DNA of 64,000 nucleotides from an uncultured Lachnospiraceae bacterium (GCA_910578335.1 CAJTPU010000012.1:56385-120384), one strand, 5' to 3'; counted from the first letter of the stretch, positions 1 through 9,106 are shown. A program made the numbers and translations. The notes: generated by a model from the letters alone, not told the origin.

Positions 1-35
1 CTCCCTGCGGCTTCCCGCTCTTTCCCGTCCGTCCT

Positions 36-467
36 TTATACTCCCTGTCCTTCTTCTGCGATACCTTCTCCATAATCCCTCACCTGTTCTATCATATGTC
101 CTATATTGCCTTCTCCTGCAAACCTCTCCAGCGAAAAGAAGTCTTCCTTTTCCAGTTCCAAAAATACCAGCGGATGCTTTTCCTCCCGCAGTGTGACTTT
201 CTCCTGCAGCCTGCCTACATAAACCTCCACATAACAGCCTTGGTTGTAATAAGTAAAATCCATCATGTGCTTTAGCGTTACCTGCTCCCGCAAAATACCG
301 GTCTCCTCATAAAGCTCTCTGTATGCCGCACAAAACCCATCCTCACCCTGCTCAATCTTACCGCCTACCAAATTATATTTTCCCTTGTAAGGGTCCTTTG
401 TCCGCTTGCAGAAAAGCAGCTCCTTACCGCTCTTTCCGTATATCATAATGCAGTTATAGCCTTGCAT
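36..467 (-). CDS. Nudix hydrolase
   Basis: Predicted to hydrolyse a nucleoside diphosphate linked to another group, in the cytoplasm. The Nudix box is complete: GGKIEQGE, seven residues, then RELYEETGI, about a third of the way along, matching G-x5-E-x7-R-E-x-x-E-E-x-G. The chosen start is the ATG at 467 because GGAGGGG lies five bases upstream; an in-frame GTG at 506 would add 13 residues without a site of its own. The protein is about 143 residues, the length of a lone Nudix domain. The substrate cannot be read from the sequence. It lies 51 bases downstream of the lipoprotein gene on the same strand and may be cotranscribed with it. Confidence 0.88.
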   Translation of the reverse strand: MQGYNCIMIYGKSGKELLFCKRTKDPYKGKYNLVGGKIEQGEDGFCAAYRELYEETGILREQVTLKHMMDFTYYNQGCYVEVYVGRLQEKVTLREEKHPLVFLELEKEDFFSLERFAGEGNIGHMIEQVRDYGEGIAEEGQGV

Positions 468-518
468 TTTCCCCTCCGTTTCCCCATATCCGCGCAGTAA
501 ATGCACAAATATGAAACA

Positions 519-1355
519 TTACCGGTCTAAGAGAGAAAGCAGCGTTTCTCCGTCAACAGCATTTTCAGCACAAAGCCTGCCTTCCCCCTCCACTATACCG
601 AGACTGCTTTCCATCTCCTTATACGCAGCCTCATCAATCTCCTGCTCCATATGATAATAATTGATAACTCCCGTACCGGTATATACCCCTTCATCATTGT
701 AAACTGCATTGTAGGTATCATGCAGCACAGGTATGGTATCCGCCGTAATGGTGCTGTCTGCTGACACCTGATAATAGCTGCATCCATAACCGCCTTCAGC
801 TCCGCCGCCATTCCAACGCGCAAACGCACACACAATACCGCTTCTCTCAAAATAACTCAGCTCCGCCACTGTCAAAGAATCCGACATACCGAATATACAG
901 AATAAAGTATTGTCCTTCACCGTGTAAATGGAACATCTGTCATATCCTCTGTCAAGAACCACCAATTCCGGAATATCATCATTATCCAGATAAATCAAGG
1001 CAAACACAACTGCCTCCCCAGCATATTCCGTAACTGCCTGTCTGTAAATTTCATCATATCCGTTTCCTTCACCGGATGCAAGGGGCTGTGTTTCTGTCTC
1101 ACCGCCCGGCTCTCCGCCAGTATCCGGTGTCTGTGAGGTGTCCCTCTCCGTCGTCCCGTCCCCCGTCGTGCCTTCAGATGTAACCGGCGTACTTTCCTGC
1201 CCGTTTTCACCTGACGGCGTATTTCCTCCAGCGCCGTCCACAATCTCTCCAATATCTTCCGGTCCCAAGACCTGCGGCGTTTTGCCTTCCGTCAGTCCGC
1301 ATGCCGATAATAACAGCATGACAGCCAAAATACCTGCCAAATATGTTTTCCTCAT
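519..1355 (-). CDS. Secreted lipoprotein of unknown function
   Basis: A membrane-anchored lipoprotein of about 278 residues. The N-terminus is MRKTY, then a hydrophobic stretch ending in the lipobox LLSAC, so Cys would be lipidated. Residues 30-95 form a Gly/Ser/Thr/Glu-rich low-complexity linker. The C-terminal 180 residues form a compact domain with the motif ALIYLDNDDIPELVVLDRGYDRCSIY, which resembles a calcium-type D-N-D-D loop seen in many Clostridia lipoproteins. The ATG at 1355 is preferred over a GTG at 1364 because AAAGGAG lies eight bases before it. No enzyme motif is recognised. Confidence 0.8.
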   Translation of the reverse strand: MRKTYLAGILAVMLLLSACGLTEGKTPQVLGPEDIGEIVDGAGGNTPSGENGQESTPVTSEGTTGDGTTERDTSQTPDTGGEPGGETETQPLASGEGNGYDEIYRQAVTEYAGEAVVFALIYLDNDDIPELVVLDRGYDRCSIYTVKDNTLFCIFGMSDSLTVAELSYFERSGIVCAFARWNGGGAEGGYGCSYYQVSADSTITADTIPVLHDTYNAVYNDEGVYTGTGVINYYHMEQEIDEAAYKEMESSLGIVEGEGRLCAENAVDGETLLSLLDR

Positions 1356-1528
1356 AACTGCCACTCCTTTCGGTATCTTTACCTATTTCATACGTCTAAA
1401 AATACCACACCGAAAAGACTTCCTGCAATCCTTATATTCTTTAATTTTCTTTAATTTTTTTTAATTTTTAGCGGTCGTTACGGTAAAGCTGCAAAAAGGG
1501 CTGATTGAAATAACAGGAGAGAAAGTAC

Positions 1529-1560
1529 AAAAGAAAAAGCCTGACACATGCCAGGCTTCT
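1529..1560 (-). terminator. Terminator of tRNA-Pro
   Basis: Directly after the tRNA 3' end, the minus strand reads AGCCTGGCATGTGTCAGGCT, a 9-bp stem with one mismatch, followed by TTTTTCTTTT. This is a typical Rho-independent terminator. The region from here to the lipoprotein start at 1355 is AT-rich and holds no gene; it presumably carries the lipoprotein promoter. Confidence 0.85.
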
Positions 1561-1563
1561 CCA

Positions 1564-1638
1564 TCGGAGTGACAAGATTCGAACTTGCGGCCTCTGCCTC
1601 CCTAAGACAGCGCTCTAACCAAACTGAGCCACACCCCG
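1564..1638 (-). tRNA. tRNA-Pro (anticodon AGG)
   Basis: The cloverleaf folds by eye. Acceptor CGGGGTG pairs with CACTCCG (one G-T), D-stem GCTC/GAGC, anticodon stem CTGTC/GGCAG with loop TTAGGGA (anticodon AGG), and T-arm GCAAG-TTCGAAT-CTTGT. The discriminator base is A, and CCA is not encoded. A34 would read CCU and, if modified to inosine, CCC and CCA. Confidence 0.93.
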
Positions 1639-1651
1639 TAACACGAACGTT

Positions 1652-1680
1652 ATTATACCGTGTTTTAGGAATAAAATCAA
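1652..1680 (-). promoter_or_regulatory. Promoter of tRNA-Pro
   Basis: The minus strand shows TTGATT (1675-1680), a 17-bp spacer and a perfect TATAAT (1652-1657), placed 13 bases before the tRNA 5' end. Confidence 0.75.
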
Positions 1681-1715
1681 GACCTTATCACAATTTTTCG
1701 GCAAATATTTTACCG

Positions 1716-2903
1716 TTATATTTTCTTTCTCTTTTCGTTTTGTTCCGTTTTTTCTTTGGCTGGACGCGCCTTTGCCGCATTCCTTTCATTCACGCTGTCA
1801 CGCAGCAGGCTATATGCCGTAGACACCAAGGGAATAAAGCTGAGCATCCCCACAATACCGAACAAACTGCCGCCTATGCTGACCGCCGCCAGCACCCATA
1901 TGGAAGGAAGACCCACGGAATTGCCCACCACACGGGGATAAATCAAATTACCCTCTATCTGCTGCAGCACCTGAAACAATACCACAAACCAAAGCGCCTG
2001 CACGGGGTCATTCATCAGAATCAAAAACGCACCCACCACGCAGCCCACAAAGGCGCCTACAATGGGTATCAGCGCCAGAAAGGCAATCAGAACGCCGATA
2101 AGCAGCACATAGGGGAATCTGAAAATCGACATCGTCACGACAAACATGGCGCCCAGAATCACCGCCTCCACACACTGACCGGAAATAAAACTGCTGAAAT
2201 TTTTGTGTAAAAGCGCCAGCACATGCTCGGTCTTTCTGCATACCTTTTCCGGCAGATAAGCAGTCAGAATCCGATGCCCCTGTGCACCCAGCTTTTCTTT
2301 CTGCGCCAATATATAAATAGCAAAAACAATACCGATAAAGGTATTCACCACACCGCCGATAATCGTACTCGCCACGGAAACAGTGGAACTCAGCACGCTT
2401 CCCATGCCGTTTGACAAAAAGGAACCCACATTGCCAATCATCGCCTGCCAGTCAATTTCCATATTCTCCAGTTCTTTCAGCTTCTCTAAAATCTGCTGGT
2501 TGGACGCGGCAAGCCGCTCCGCCTCGCGAAGCAAGTCCTGTACAAACAGGGAAATCTGCCCGCCAAGCATCTCAATCGTTTCCCGCAGCTTTGGCACCAC
2601 CGTTATCACGACAAATGCAATAATCGCCACAATAAAAATAAGGGAAAGCAGGATGCTCACAGGACGCTTCAGCTTAGCCGCCAGCTTCCCTTTCCATTTT
2701 TTCAGCAATTTATTCTCCACCGCTTTCAACGGTATATTTAGTACAAAAGCAATCGCGCCGCCCACGATAAAAGGCGACAGCATTCCCAGAAACAGCCGCA
2801 GCCCGTTCAGCACATTGCCGCTGTAAATAATCAGCAGCACGACCGCCGCCACAAACAATATCAAATATCTGACCTGCTTCAGTTTTTCTTTTTCAAATCC
2901 CAT
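1716..2903 (-). CDS. AI-2E family (UPF0118) membrane transporter
   Basis: An inner-membrane protein of about 395 residues in the family that includes TqsA (AI-2 export) and Na+/H+ antiporters, so the substrate is unknown. The layout is typical: a pair of N-terminal helices (VRYLILFVAAVVLLIIYSG and a second at LGMLSPFIVGGAIAFVLN), a helix near residue 80-100, a soluble coiled middle (EMLGGQISLFVQDLLREAERL), then a C-terminal membrane block with FPYVLLIGVLIAFLALIPIVGAF and the signature P-x-x-G-x-x-x-G. The frame stays open upstream to 3200 through a degenerate repeat, but that would overlap the preceding gene. The ATG at 2903 begins exactly at the conserved N-terminus, so I use it. Confidence 0.86.
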   Translation of the reverse strand: MGFEKEKLKQVRYLILFVAAVVLLIIYSGNVLNGLRLFLGMLSPFIVGGAIAFVLNIPLKAVENKLLKKWKGKLAAKLKRPVSILLSLIFIVAIIAFVVITVVPKLRETIEMLGGQISLFVQDLLREAERLAASNQQILEKLKELENMEIDWQAMIGNVGSFLSNGMGSVLSSTVSVASTIIGGVVNTFIGIVFAIYILAQKEKLGAQGHRILTAYLPEKVCRKTEHVLALLHKNFSSFISGQCVEAVILGAMFVVTMSIFRFPYVLLIGVLIAFLALIPIVGAFVGCVVGAFLILMNDPVQALWFVVLFQVLQQIEGNLIYPRVVGNSVGLPSIWVLAAVSIGGSLFGIVGMLSFIPLVSTAYSLLRDSVNERNAAKARPAKEKTEQNEKRKKI

Positions 2904-2960
2904 GTCTGCTCCCGTTTCCGCGCTTCTGCGCGCACTTTCTCCCTTATTACCCTTATCTGT

Positions 2961-3121
2961 GTGCTTCTGCACACATTTTTCTCTATTGCCGCTCCTGCCT
3001 CTATCTCCTGCATGCATTTCCTCTGTTGCCGTTTCTGCCTCTATGCTCCTGCACGCATTTCCTCTGTTTCTGCTCCTGCCTCTATCTCCTGCACGCATTT
3101 CCTCTGTTTCTGCTCCTGCCG
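2961..3121. repeat. Degenerate ~40-bp tandem repeat between pepD and the AI-2E gene
   Basis: About four copies of a 40-41-bp unit of the type CTATCTCCTGCACGCATTTC followed by CTCTGTTTCTGCTCCTGCCT. Units at 3001-3040, 3041-3081 and 3082-3121 are clear and a diverged one precedes them. The unit length is not a multiple of three and the third unit has one extra base, which argues against a coding repeat even though the minus-strand frame happens to stay open. Confidence 0.85.
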
Positions 3122-3157
3122 GTTTACACAGGCAGTCTTCTTTTCCGCATCCGCCGC

Positions 3158-4615
3158 TTACCCTTCTCGCCTTGCCAAAAGCTTCACCAGATAATCCCAC
3201 ACTCTCTCCACGGAGGATATGGACAGCGTTTCCTCCGTCGTATGAATATTCTGCATATCAGGTCCGAAGGAAATACAGTCAAGCCCCTCCAGCTTTGCTG
3301 CCAGAATCCCACATTCCAGCCCCGCATGAATCGCCTCCAGACGGGGCTTTTTGCCGTACATCTCCTCATAAAGCGCCGTCATTTTGTCCCGAAGCGGTGA
3401 ATGGAGCCGGTACGCCCATCCCGGGTAATCTCCCGAAATACTGCTGCTGCCGCCGGCAAGTAACGTTACGGCTTCCACCTTTTCCATAAGCGCCTGTTTC
3501 GCGCTCTCCACACAGCTTCTCAGCGAAAAGGTACAGCGAAGCTCCCCGCTGTCTGCCGGATAGGATACCATGCCCAGATTCAGTGAAGTTTCCACCAGCC
3601 CTTCTACATCCGCACTCATTGCCTGCACGCCGTTAGGAAGCGCCGCCAGAAATGCCGCCGCCTTACGGGTACTCTCTTCGTCCGCACAGACCGCCCGCTC
3701 CTCCCCCGTAAAAATCGCTGTTATCTGAAAGTCCTTATCCTTGGAGGCAAGCTCCTTTTTGATATCTTCCTCCAGCGCCAAAAGCTGTTCCTTGAAAGTA
3801 TCTTCTTCTCCCTTTTTCAGAAGCACCTCGCAGACAGCCTGCCGCGGAATCGCATTATCCGCCAGACCGCCCTCCATGGATTTGAGACAAAATGTCAGCC
3901 GCGAAGATAAACGGTACAGTATCCGCCCCATAATACAGTTGGCATTGCCGTGTTCCTTGTGAATTTCTGCACCGGAATGTCCGCCTGCAAGCCCTTCCGC
4001 GCTGATTCTGCACACTACTCCTTCTTTTTCATGCGCTGCCATGGGAAGCCTGCATTCCATGCGTGCGCCGCCTGCGCAGCTTGTCAGAAAGATTCCCTCC
4101 TCCTCGGAATCCAGATTCAGCATCTGCCTGCCGGTCAGGGAAGACAAGTCAATTCCCCTTGCGCCGTCCATGCCGACCTCCTCGTCCACGGTAATCACCA
4201 CTTCCAATTTCGGATGCGAAAGATTTTCCGCCTCCAAAAGCGCAAGCGCGTAGGCAACGGCAATGCCGTCGTCGCCCCCAAGGCTTGTTCCCTCCGCATA
4301 AATCTTGTCGCCTTCCACCGCAAGCTTTAACCCTTCCGCCGCCATATCAATGGCACAGTCCGGCTTTTTCACTGCGACCATGTCCATATGCCCCTGCAGA
4401 ATCACAGCGGGCTCCGCCTCGTAGCCCGCTGTCGCCGGCTTTACGATAATCACATTTTTCAACGCATCCTGCTTTGCCCAAAGCCCTTTTTCTTTTGCAA
4501 AAGCCATCAGGTAATCGCTGATTTTTTCTATGTTTCCCGAACCATGCGGTATGCCGCATATTTCCTCAAAATAGTAAAATACCCGCTCAGGGGCAAGTCC
4601 TTTTAGTACCCGCAT
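3158..4615 (-). CDS. pepD: Aminoacyl-histidine dipeptidase (M20C, PepD/carnosinase type)
   Basis: A cytoplasmic zinc dipeptidase cleaving Xaa-His and other dipeptides. The 485 residues match the family's usual size. Visible motifs are FEEICGIPHGSGN at the N-terminus, the metal-binding LQGHMDMVAV near residue 75, SLGGDDGIAVAYALALLE (bridging Asp), VTVDEEVGMDGA (catalytic Glu pair), the lid domain (GLAGGHSGAEIH) and a C-terminal HAGLECG metal ligand. The gene stands alone between the SLC13-type permease (upstream) and the AI-2E gene (downstream). The upstream gap (4616-4782) contains a 12-bp palindrome ATACTGCAGTAT. Confidence 0.93.
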   Translation of the reverse strand: MRVLKGLAPERVFYYFEEICGIPHGSGNIEKISDYLMAFAKEKGLWAKQDALKNVIIVKPATAGYEAEPAVILQGHMDMVAVKKPDCAIDMAAEGLKLAVEGDKIYAEGTSLGGDDGIAVAYALALLEAENLSHPKLEVVITVDEEVGMDGARGIDLSSLTGRQMLNLDSEEEGIFLTSCAGGARMECRLPMAAHEKEGVVCRISAEGLAGGHSGAEIHKEHGNANCIMGRILYRLSSRLTFCLKSMEGGLADNAIPRQAVCEVLLKKGEEDTFKEQLLALEEDIKKELASKDKDFQITAIFTGEERAVCADEESTRKAAAFLAALPNGVQAMSADVEGLVETSLNLGMVSYPADSGELRCTFSLRSCVESAKQALMEKVEAVTLLAGGSSSISGDYPGWAYRLHSPLRDKMTALYEEMYGKKPRLEAIHAGLECGILAAKLEGLDCISFGPDMQNIHTTEETLSISSVERVWDYLVKLLARREG

Positions 4616-4782
4616 TTTTCTTTCCTTTCCTCAACAAAATCATTCTCTTTCATTCCTATACTGCAGTATGGCACATCCTTTTTTCTGTCATACCAAATCT
4701 CCTGCCCGCCCTTTCAGTCTCATTGCCATCATACCACAGAACATCCGAAAAAAGTAGGGAAAAAGATATTTTGCAGCGCTTT

Positions 4783-5946
4783 TTATCCAAATATCTTTCC
4801 CAATATCATATGAAAAAGCACCATTCCGGCAAGAAAACAAAGATTGCTCACCGTAAAAACCGCCATATATGCCCCTTTGCGCTCCGTCTCCTCCCTCGCC
4901 ACATATTTATAGGATATCAGGCTCGCCATGGAAGCAATCAACGTTCCCAGCCCGCCCAGATTTACGCCGATAAGAAGCTGCCTGTAATTCTCCGTAAACC
5001 CGGATAAAAGAAGCGCTGCCGGCACGTTGCTGATGACCTGGCTTGCTGCAATGGCTGCATATACCTCCCTGCCGCCCACGGCTCCCTCCAGAAAACTGCA
5101 AAAAGCAGGAATTCTCCCCACATTCCCAATGAATACAAAAAATCCTGCAAACGTAAGCAGCAGGGAATAATCCACCTTTGCCAATATCTGTCTGTCCGTC
5201 AAAAGAATACTCCCCAATACAACGCCAAGCACCACCTGCCACGGCAGCACATGCGCCACGGTCAGCAGGCAGAGCAGAAACAGCAGCAGATAGCATATAA
5301 GAAACCGCCGCCCTTTCTTTGCCAAAAAAGGTATTTCCTTCTGCTCACCGGGATTTACGGTCTCGGGCTTCCACTCGCCAAAGCGCCGTCTTCCCAGAAC
5401 CACTCCCCAGATTAACAGAAGAACCAGCGCAAATAAAACATAGGGCAGCATCAGCAAAAGAAAACTGCCGATGGACATACCTGCCCTGCCGTAGAGATAC
5501 AAATTCTGCGGATTGCCGATTGGCGTCAGCATACTGCCCAGATTGGCAGCTATCGTCTGCATCGCCACCAGGGGCAGAACCAGCTTCCGCCTCAGTTCCC
5601 CGCCCATCATTCCCAGCACGGTAAAGGTAAAGGGTACGAACGTAATCAACGCCACATCGTTGGTTATAAACATACCGGAGAAAAAGCAGAGCAGCATCAA
5701 CACCTGTACAAGACTGCCAAAGCCTTTCACCCTTCGCAGAAGCCCTCTGGCAATCCATCCAAACACTCCCATCTTCTGCAGCCCCGCCATAACGCTCATC
5801 AAACAGAATAAAATTGCCAGCGTCCGAAAATCTATGTATCCCGCATATTCCTTATCCGGCGGGATAATACAGGAAGAAATAACGGCAAGCAGCAATGCAA
5901 TGCACAGCACCATTTCTTTTTTGATAAATGCAATCGTCTTTTTCAT
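4783..5946 (-). CDS. SLC13/ArsB-type anion permease
   Basis: A polytopic membrane protein of 387 residues with about ten hydrophobic segments. The duplicated signature is visible: SGMFITNDVALITFVPFT near residue 95, ANLGSMLTPIGNPQNLYLY near 135 (the T-P-I-G-N-P-Q-N hairpin typical of ArsB/CitM/DASS carriers), and QVISNVPAALLLSGF in the second half. It is shorter than most DASS carriers and lacks the ArsA-type soluble parts. The substrate could be a dicarboxylate, arsenite or another anion. No arsenic genes lie nearby, so arsenic is not favoured. Confidence 0.82.
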   Translation of the reverse strand: MKKTIAFIKKEMVLCIALLLAVISSCIIPPDKEYAGYIDFRTLAILFCLMSVMAGLQKMGVFGWIARGLLRRVKGFGSLVQVLMLLCFFSGMFITNDVALITFVPFTFTVLGMMGGELRRKLVLPLVAMQTIAANLGSMLTPIGNPQNLYLYGRAGMSIGSFLLLMLPYVLFALVLLLIWGVVLGRRRFGEWKPETVNPGEQKEIPFLAKKGRRFLICYLLLFLLCLLTVAHVLPWQVVLGVVLGSILLTDRQILAKVDYSLLLTFAGFFVFIGNVGRIPAFCSFLEGAVGGREVYAAIAASQVISNVPAALLLSGFTENYRQLLIGVNLGGLGTLIASMASLISYKYVAREETERKGAYMAVFTVSNLCFLAGMVLFHMILGKIFG

Positions 5947-5991
5947 ATTTATACTTTATACCCCATGTCCGCTTTGACGGATTCAAATTCA

Positions 5992-6020
5992 AAGGTTGAA
6001 AGCGCTTTTCTTTCAACCTT
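5992..6020 (-). terminator. Hairpin between GH43 and the permease gene
   Basis: An 11-bp perfect stem AAGGTTGAAAG/CTTTCAACCTT with a 7-base loop sits in the 242-base gap downstream of the GH43 gene. The run after it is only T-rich (CCTTTGAATTTG), so it is a weak terminator or an mRNA-protecting stem. I see no other gene in this gap. Confidence 0.45.
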
Positions 6021-6188
6021 TCTCCTATCTGTATATCCTTTCCAGTCTTTATCAAAAAACCTGCAAACATCATGTCCGCAGGTTCTGTATACGTAATGAA
6101 ATTGATTATAGCACCGCAAAATTCCCTTTGCAATAGAAATTATGCGATTTTTCTCTATGGCAGGATTGTATCCAATCACTCATGCATG

Positions 6189-7640
6189 TTATTCCTCTAC
6201 TGCAAAAGAAATAATATCCAGTTTTCCCTGCTGTACCGCAAGGCAGAGTGTACTATGACCGGTTCCTCCTGACACTTCCACTTTCATTTTTTCCCATCCA
6301 CTGCAGCTAAAGGACAATTCTCCCATTGCCACATCATCAAATAGAATTTGTAAAACTCCCTGTCCTCTGGCTGTGACTGCAATATTTCCTACATTCGACA
6401 AGTCAAAATAGCGGTAGACAAGCTTTGTTCCTTTCTTTGCATTTGCTACAAAGCGCTCTGTCCCCTCGTGACTTACCATTGGTATGTCCTTTCGCTGCCG
6501 ATTGGCAATATGAGGCATATGACCGTTGGTTAGATGGCAGCAGATGGCGGCAGGATAAATATCGTTTCCTGATAAATCACCCTGATTCAAGCCACAGGAA
6601 GTCATTTCCGCCTGCCGGACGGAGCCTCCGGGCAGAATAGTAATCTTTTCCGCGCAAGCCTGTCGGGAGTAGTCTGAGCCATGGGTAAGACGATGATAAA
6701 ACACATACCATTGCCCGTTGATTTTCTCAATGCTACCATGCGTAGTGCCGGTGGCATTGGCACGGTCTTTTTCTCTCCGACCTCCGATTCCCACGTCTCC
6801 GTTGCTCACCAAAACACCCCTGTAAACAAAATCTCTGTCCGGATAATGGCTGACCGCATAGCATAATTCATGGTTCTTCTGAGACGAATAAATAAAATAA
6901 TACGTATCGTCTATTTTGCGGATGGAACTGGCTTCAAAAAAAGCATGTCCCTTAAAATCTCCCGTATCCGCAATACGTTTGGGTGCTTCCCTAAGCGTCA
7001 GCATATCATCGCAGAGCTCCGCTGCATTAGCTCCCAGCGGACCCGGGTGCTCCGTAAACGCTTTTGCAGGCCGGTCAAAAATTCCAGAATATATCCGTCC
7101 CAGCAGCCATGCGTTCCATGGCTTCACACCCATATTGCCAAACGGCCCTGTACCAAAATAAAGCCGGATGGTTCCCTCATCATTCATCACAGCCGGGTCA
7201 AAACAGACAAAGTCCAGATACGGCGTACCGTCCGGATTACGAACGACTCCATAGTATTGATACTTCCCGTCCGGCGAGTCACAGACAGCCACACTGACCG
7301 GATTCGCATATCCGCCCGCCCCCTTCCATCCAGCCAGACAATAATATAAATAAAACCTGCCATCGTTGCCCTGCACCACATCAGGGGCATACAAATATTT
7401 GGCATTCTCACCGTAAAGAGGGTCCTGTGCGGCAGAATAGTTGATGCCTTTGCTGCTCCAATCCGTCACGTCATGGAGCGGCGCCGAAAAAAATTCATAA
7501 TTTTCCATGCAAAAACTCTCGCCGCCCTCCCGGTCATGGGAGCCGAATAAATATACCCTGTCTCCAAATACATGAGGTTCTCCATCCGCAATATAAACGT
7601 CCAAGGGCAGAAACGGGTTAAAAATCTGTATGCTTGGCAT
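6189..7640 (-). CDS. Glycoside hydrolase family 43 (arabinofuranosidase/xylosidase type)
   Basis: Predicted retained cytoplasmic five-bladed propeller glycosidase (no signal peptide), about 483 residues. The three GH43 catalytic acids are visible: Asp in NPFLPLDVYIADGEPHVF (base), Asp in DFVCFDPAVMND (pKa modulator) and Glu in HAFFEASSIRKI (general acid). Residues 350-480 look like an added beta-sandwich, perhaps a CBM6-type module. The ATG at 7640 is used because GGAGGTGAGG precedes it; a GTG at 7649 lies inside that site. The substrate is probably arabinose- or xylose-containing oligosaccharide. It lies just after a decayed GH3 gene, likely its former partner. Confidence 0.87.
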   Translation of the reverse strand: MPSIQIFNPFLPLDVYIADGEPHVFGDRVYLFGSHDREGGESFCMENYEFFSAPLHDVTDWSSKGINYSAAQDPLYGENAKYLYAPDVVQGNDGRFYLYYCLAGWKGAGGYANPVSVAVCDSPDGKYQYYGVVRNPDGTPYLDFVCFDPAVMNDEGTIRLYFGTGPFGNMGVKPWNAWLLGRIYSGIFDRPAKAFTEHPGPLGANAAELCDDMLTLREAPKRIADTGDFKGHAFFEASSIRKIDDTYYFIYSSQKNHELCYAVSHYPDRDFVYRGVLVSNGDVGIGGRREKDRANATGTTHGSIEKINGQWYVFYHRLTHGSDYSRQACAEKITILPGGSVRQAEMTSCGLNQGDLSGNDIYPAAICCHLTNGHMPHIANRQRKDIPMVSHEGTERFVANAKKGTKLVYRYFDLSNVGNIAVTARGQGVLQILFDDVAMGELSFSCSGWEKMKVEVSGGTGHSTLCLAVQQGKLDIISFAVEE

Positions 7641-7666
7641 CTTCCTCACCTCCCGATTATCATTTT

Positions 7667-8810
7667 TTAAATTCCCCGCAGGAAGTGTCCGTTTGCCATA
7701 TCCAGCAATCCCTGCATCAGTCCCCCTTTCATGCCGCCGGAAATCTGCATACTGCGCAAGGGAGAACCGGCGGAGGAAGCCATCAGCATCCGAAATTCCG
7801 GGTTTTCATAATCCGCCCTGCCTCCGAATCCTTTGGCAACTGTCGCCTCCACGGCTTTATACATGATTTTCATAATAAAGGAATCTTCCCTCATTTCCTC
7901 CACAGTGTTGTCCATGGTAAACTGACCCTTAATCGGTCTCGTCGCTTCATATGCCTTTCCCATCATGGTTTCCCATTCTTTTAGGGAAGGCTTACCCTGG
8001 CAGGTTTCATACCAGCTTCCCGACTGCCAGACGGGGACGGCAACGGCTCCGCCGTCTTTTTCCACCACAGCGGACAACCGCCAATCCAGACGGTAAACTT
8101 ACCGCCGGGAACCTTCCAGCCCTCCTGCCAGACGGCAAAGCTGCGTTCCTCCAGCACAAAAGACACCGTTTTACTCTCCCCCGGCTGCAAAAACACCTTC
8201 TGAAAGCCTTTCAGCTCCCGCACCGGACGGTGCAGACCCTCCTGCGGAGGCGCAATATAAAGCTGCACCACTTCCGCACCGGGACGACTTCCGGTATTTG
8301 TTACCGTTATGGAAACATCGCAGACTCCATTCTGTTCCGTCCCAACATGATTTTCAGCCTTCTCGCTGATTTCTAAATCACGATATGTAAAATCGGTATA
8401 ACTCAATCCGTATCCAAAATGCCAGCGAACCTTTACATCTGCTTTGTCATAATACCGGTAGCCTGCCGCACGGACTGACCCTGCCATAGAGCAGATTGGC
8501 AATGGCCTCTCCCCCCGCCTGACCGGGCAGCCCCATATAAAGGACAGCCTTCACCCTATCCGCCCAGGGACACTCCACCACACAGCCGCAGAGCAGTACC
8601 ACTATTATGTTTGGGTTTGCCTCCGCCACAGCCTCAATCATGCGCAGATGCCCCTCCGGCATTTTCATATTCTCCCGGTCAAAGCCCTCCGATTCATAGC
8701 GGTCAGGCAGTCCGGCAAACACCACCGCGGCTTCTGCATTTCCTGCCGCCTTTACTGCCTCCGAGAGCATGGCTTCGGAAGTATCCCCCCTGTCATCGCA
8801 GCCGGGGGCA
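7667..8810 (-). pseudogene. Decayed GH3 beta-glucosidase (C-terminal remnant)
   Basis: Three pieces in different frames together give the C-terminal half of a GH3 enzyme. The first (about 8810-8470) has AAVVFAGLPDRYESEGFDRE and AIANLLYGRVSPCGRLP, from the GH3 alpha/beta sandwich. The next (about 8465-8080) has GYRYYDKADVKVRWHFGYGL and the fibronectin-III-like domain up to KFTVWIGG. The last (8077-7667) is the extra C-terminal segment. Between the first two, roughly 35-40 residues expected in the family are missing, so there is an internal deletion. The second and third are joined by a frameshift near 8075 (GGCGGTTGTCCGCTG). The N-terminal catalytic barrel is absent and the sequence abruptly becomes an AraC fragment near 8810. 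Confidence 0.85.
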
Positions 8811-8811
8811 T

Positions 8812-9040
8812 GAACCGCACCTATCTGTGCAAACGATTTCTGGAAGAAACAGGCGTGACAGTCAATCACTTTATTACTGCGGTAAAAATGGATGAAGCCA
8901 AAAGGCTTTTGGAAATTACAAAGAAGACATCTGCTGAGATTGCTGAGATTCTGGGCTATTCTACTCAGAGTTATTTTCAGAATGTGTTCAAAAAATATAC
9001 CGGGAAAACGCCGGCAGCATATCGAAAAGAATGCAAATAA
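8812..9040 (+). pseudogene. AraC-family regulator fragment (C-terminal HTH only)
   Basis: About 75 residues of a typical AraC C-terminus: GMNRTYLCKRFLEETG, FITAVKMDEAKRLLEITK, then AEIAEILGYSTQSYFQNVFK and YTGKTPAAYRKE. The effector domain and the first part of the DNA-binding domain are missing. The frame upstream of 8810 is antisense to the GH3 remnant and has no AraC features. Most likely a deletion fused the two convergent genes. Confidence 0.85.
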
Positions 9041-9071
9041 CAATAATGATTCCTTTTTTACCGGCGTTTTC
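9002..9071. terminator. Inverted repeat between the AraC fragment and rhaD
   Basis: A perfect 12-bp inverted repeat GGAAAACGCCGG / CCGGCGTTTTCC with a loop of about 46 bases, lying at the tail-to-tail junction. A T-rich stretch inside the loop and TATGTTTT after the second arm suggest a two-way terminator, but the long loop makes this uncertain. Confidence 0.4.
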
Positions 9072-9106
9072 CTATGTTTTATCATTGCGCTGACATTTCT
9101 TCCTGC

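Noticed and set aside
2904..3200. N-terminal extension of the AI-2E protein through the 40-bp repeat
   Set aside because: It would overlap pepD, lacks a ribosome site and is made of a repeat whose period breaks the frame; the family N-terminus begins at 2903.
4663..4674. Palindrome ATACTGCAGTAT upstream of pepD as an operator
   Set aside because: A single 12-bp palindrome with no second copy or regulator nearby; not enough support.
5949..6179. Short open frames between the permease and GH43 genes
   Set aside because: Overlapping frames of 76-93 codons with no ribosome site, and the region contains a hairpin; the translations show no features.
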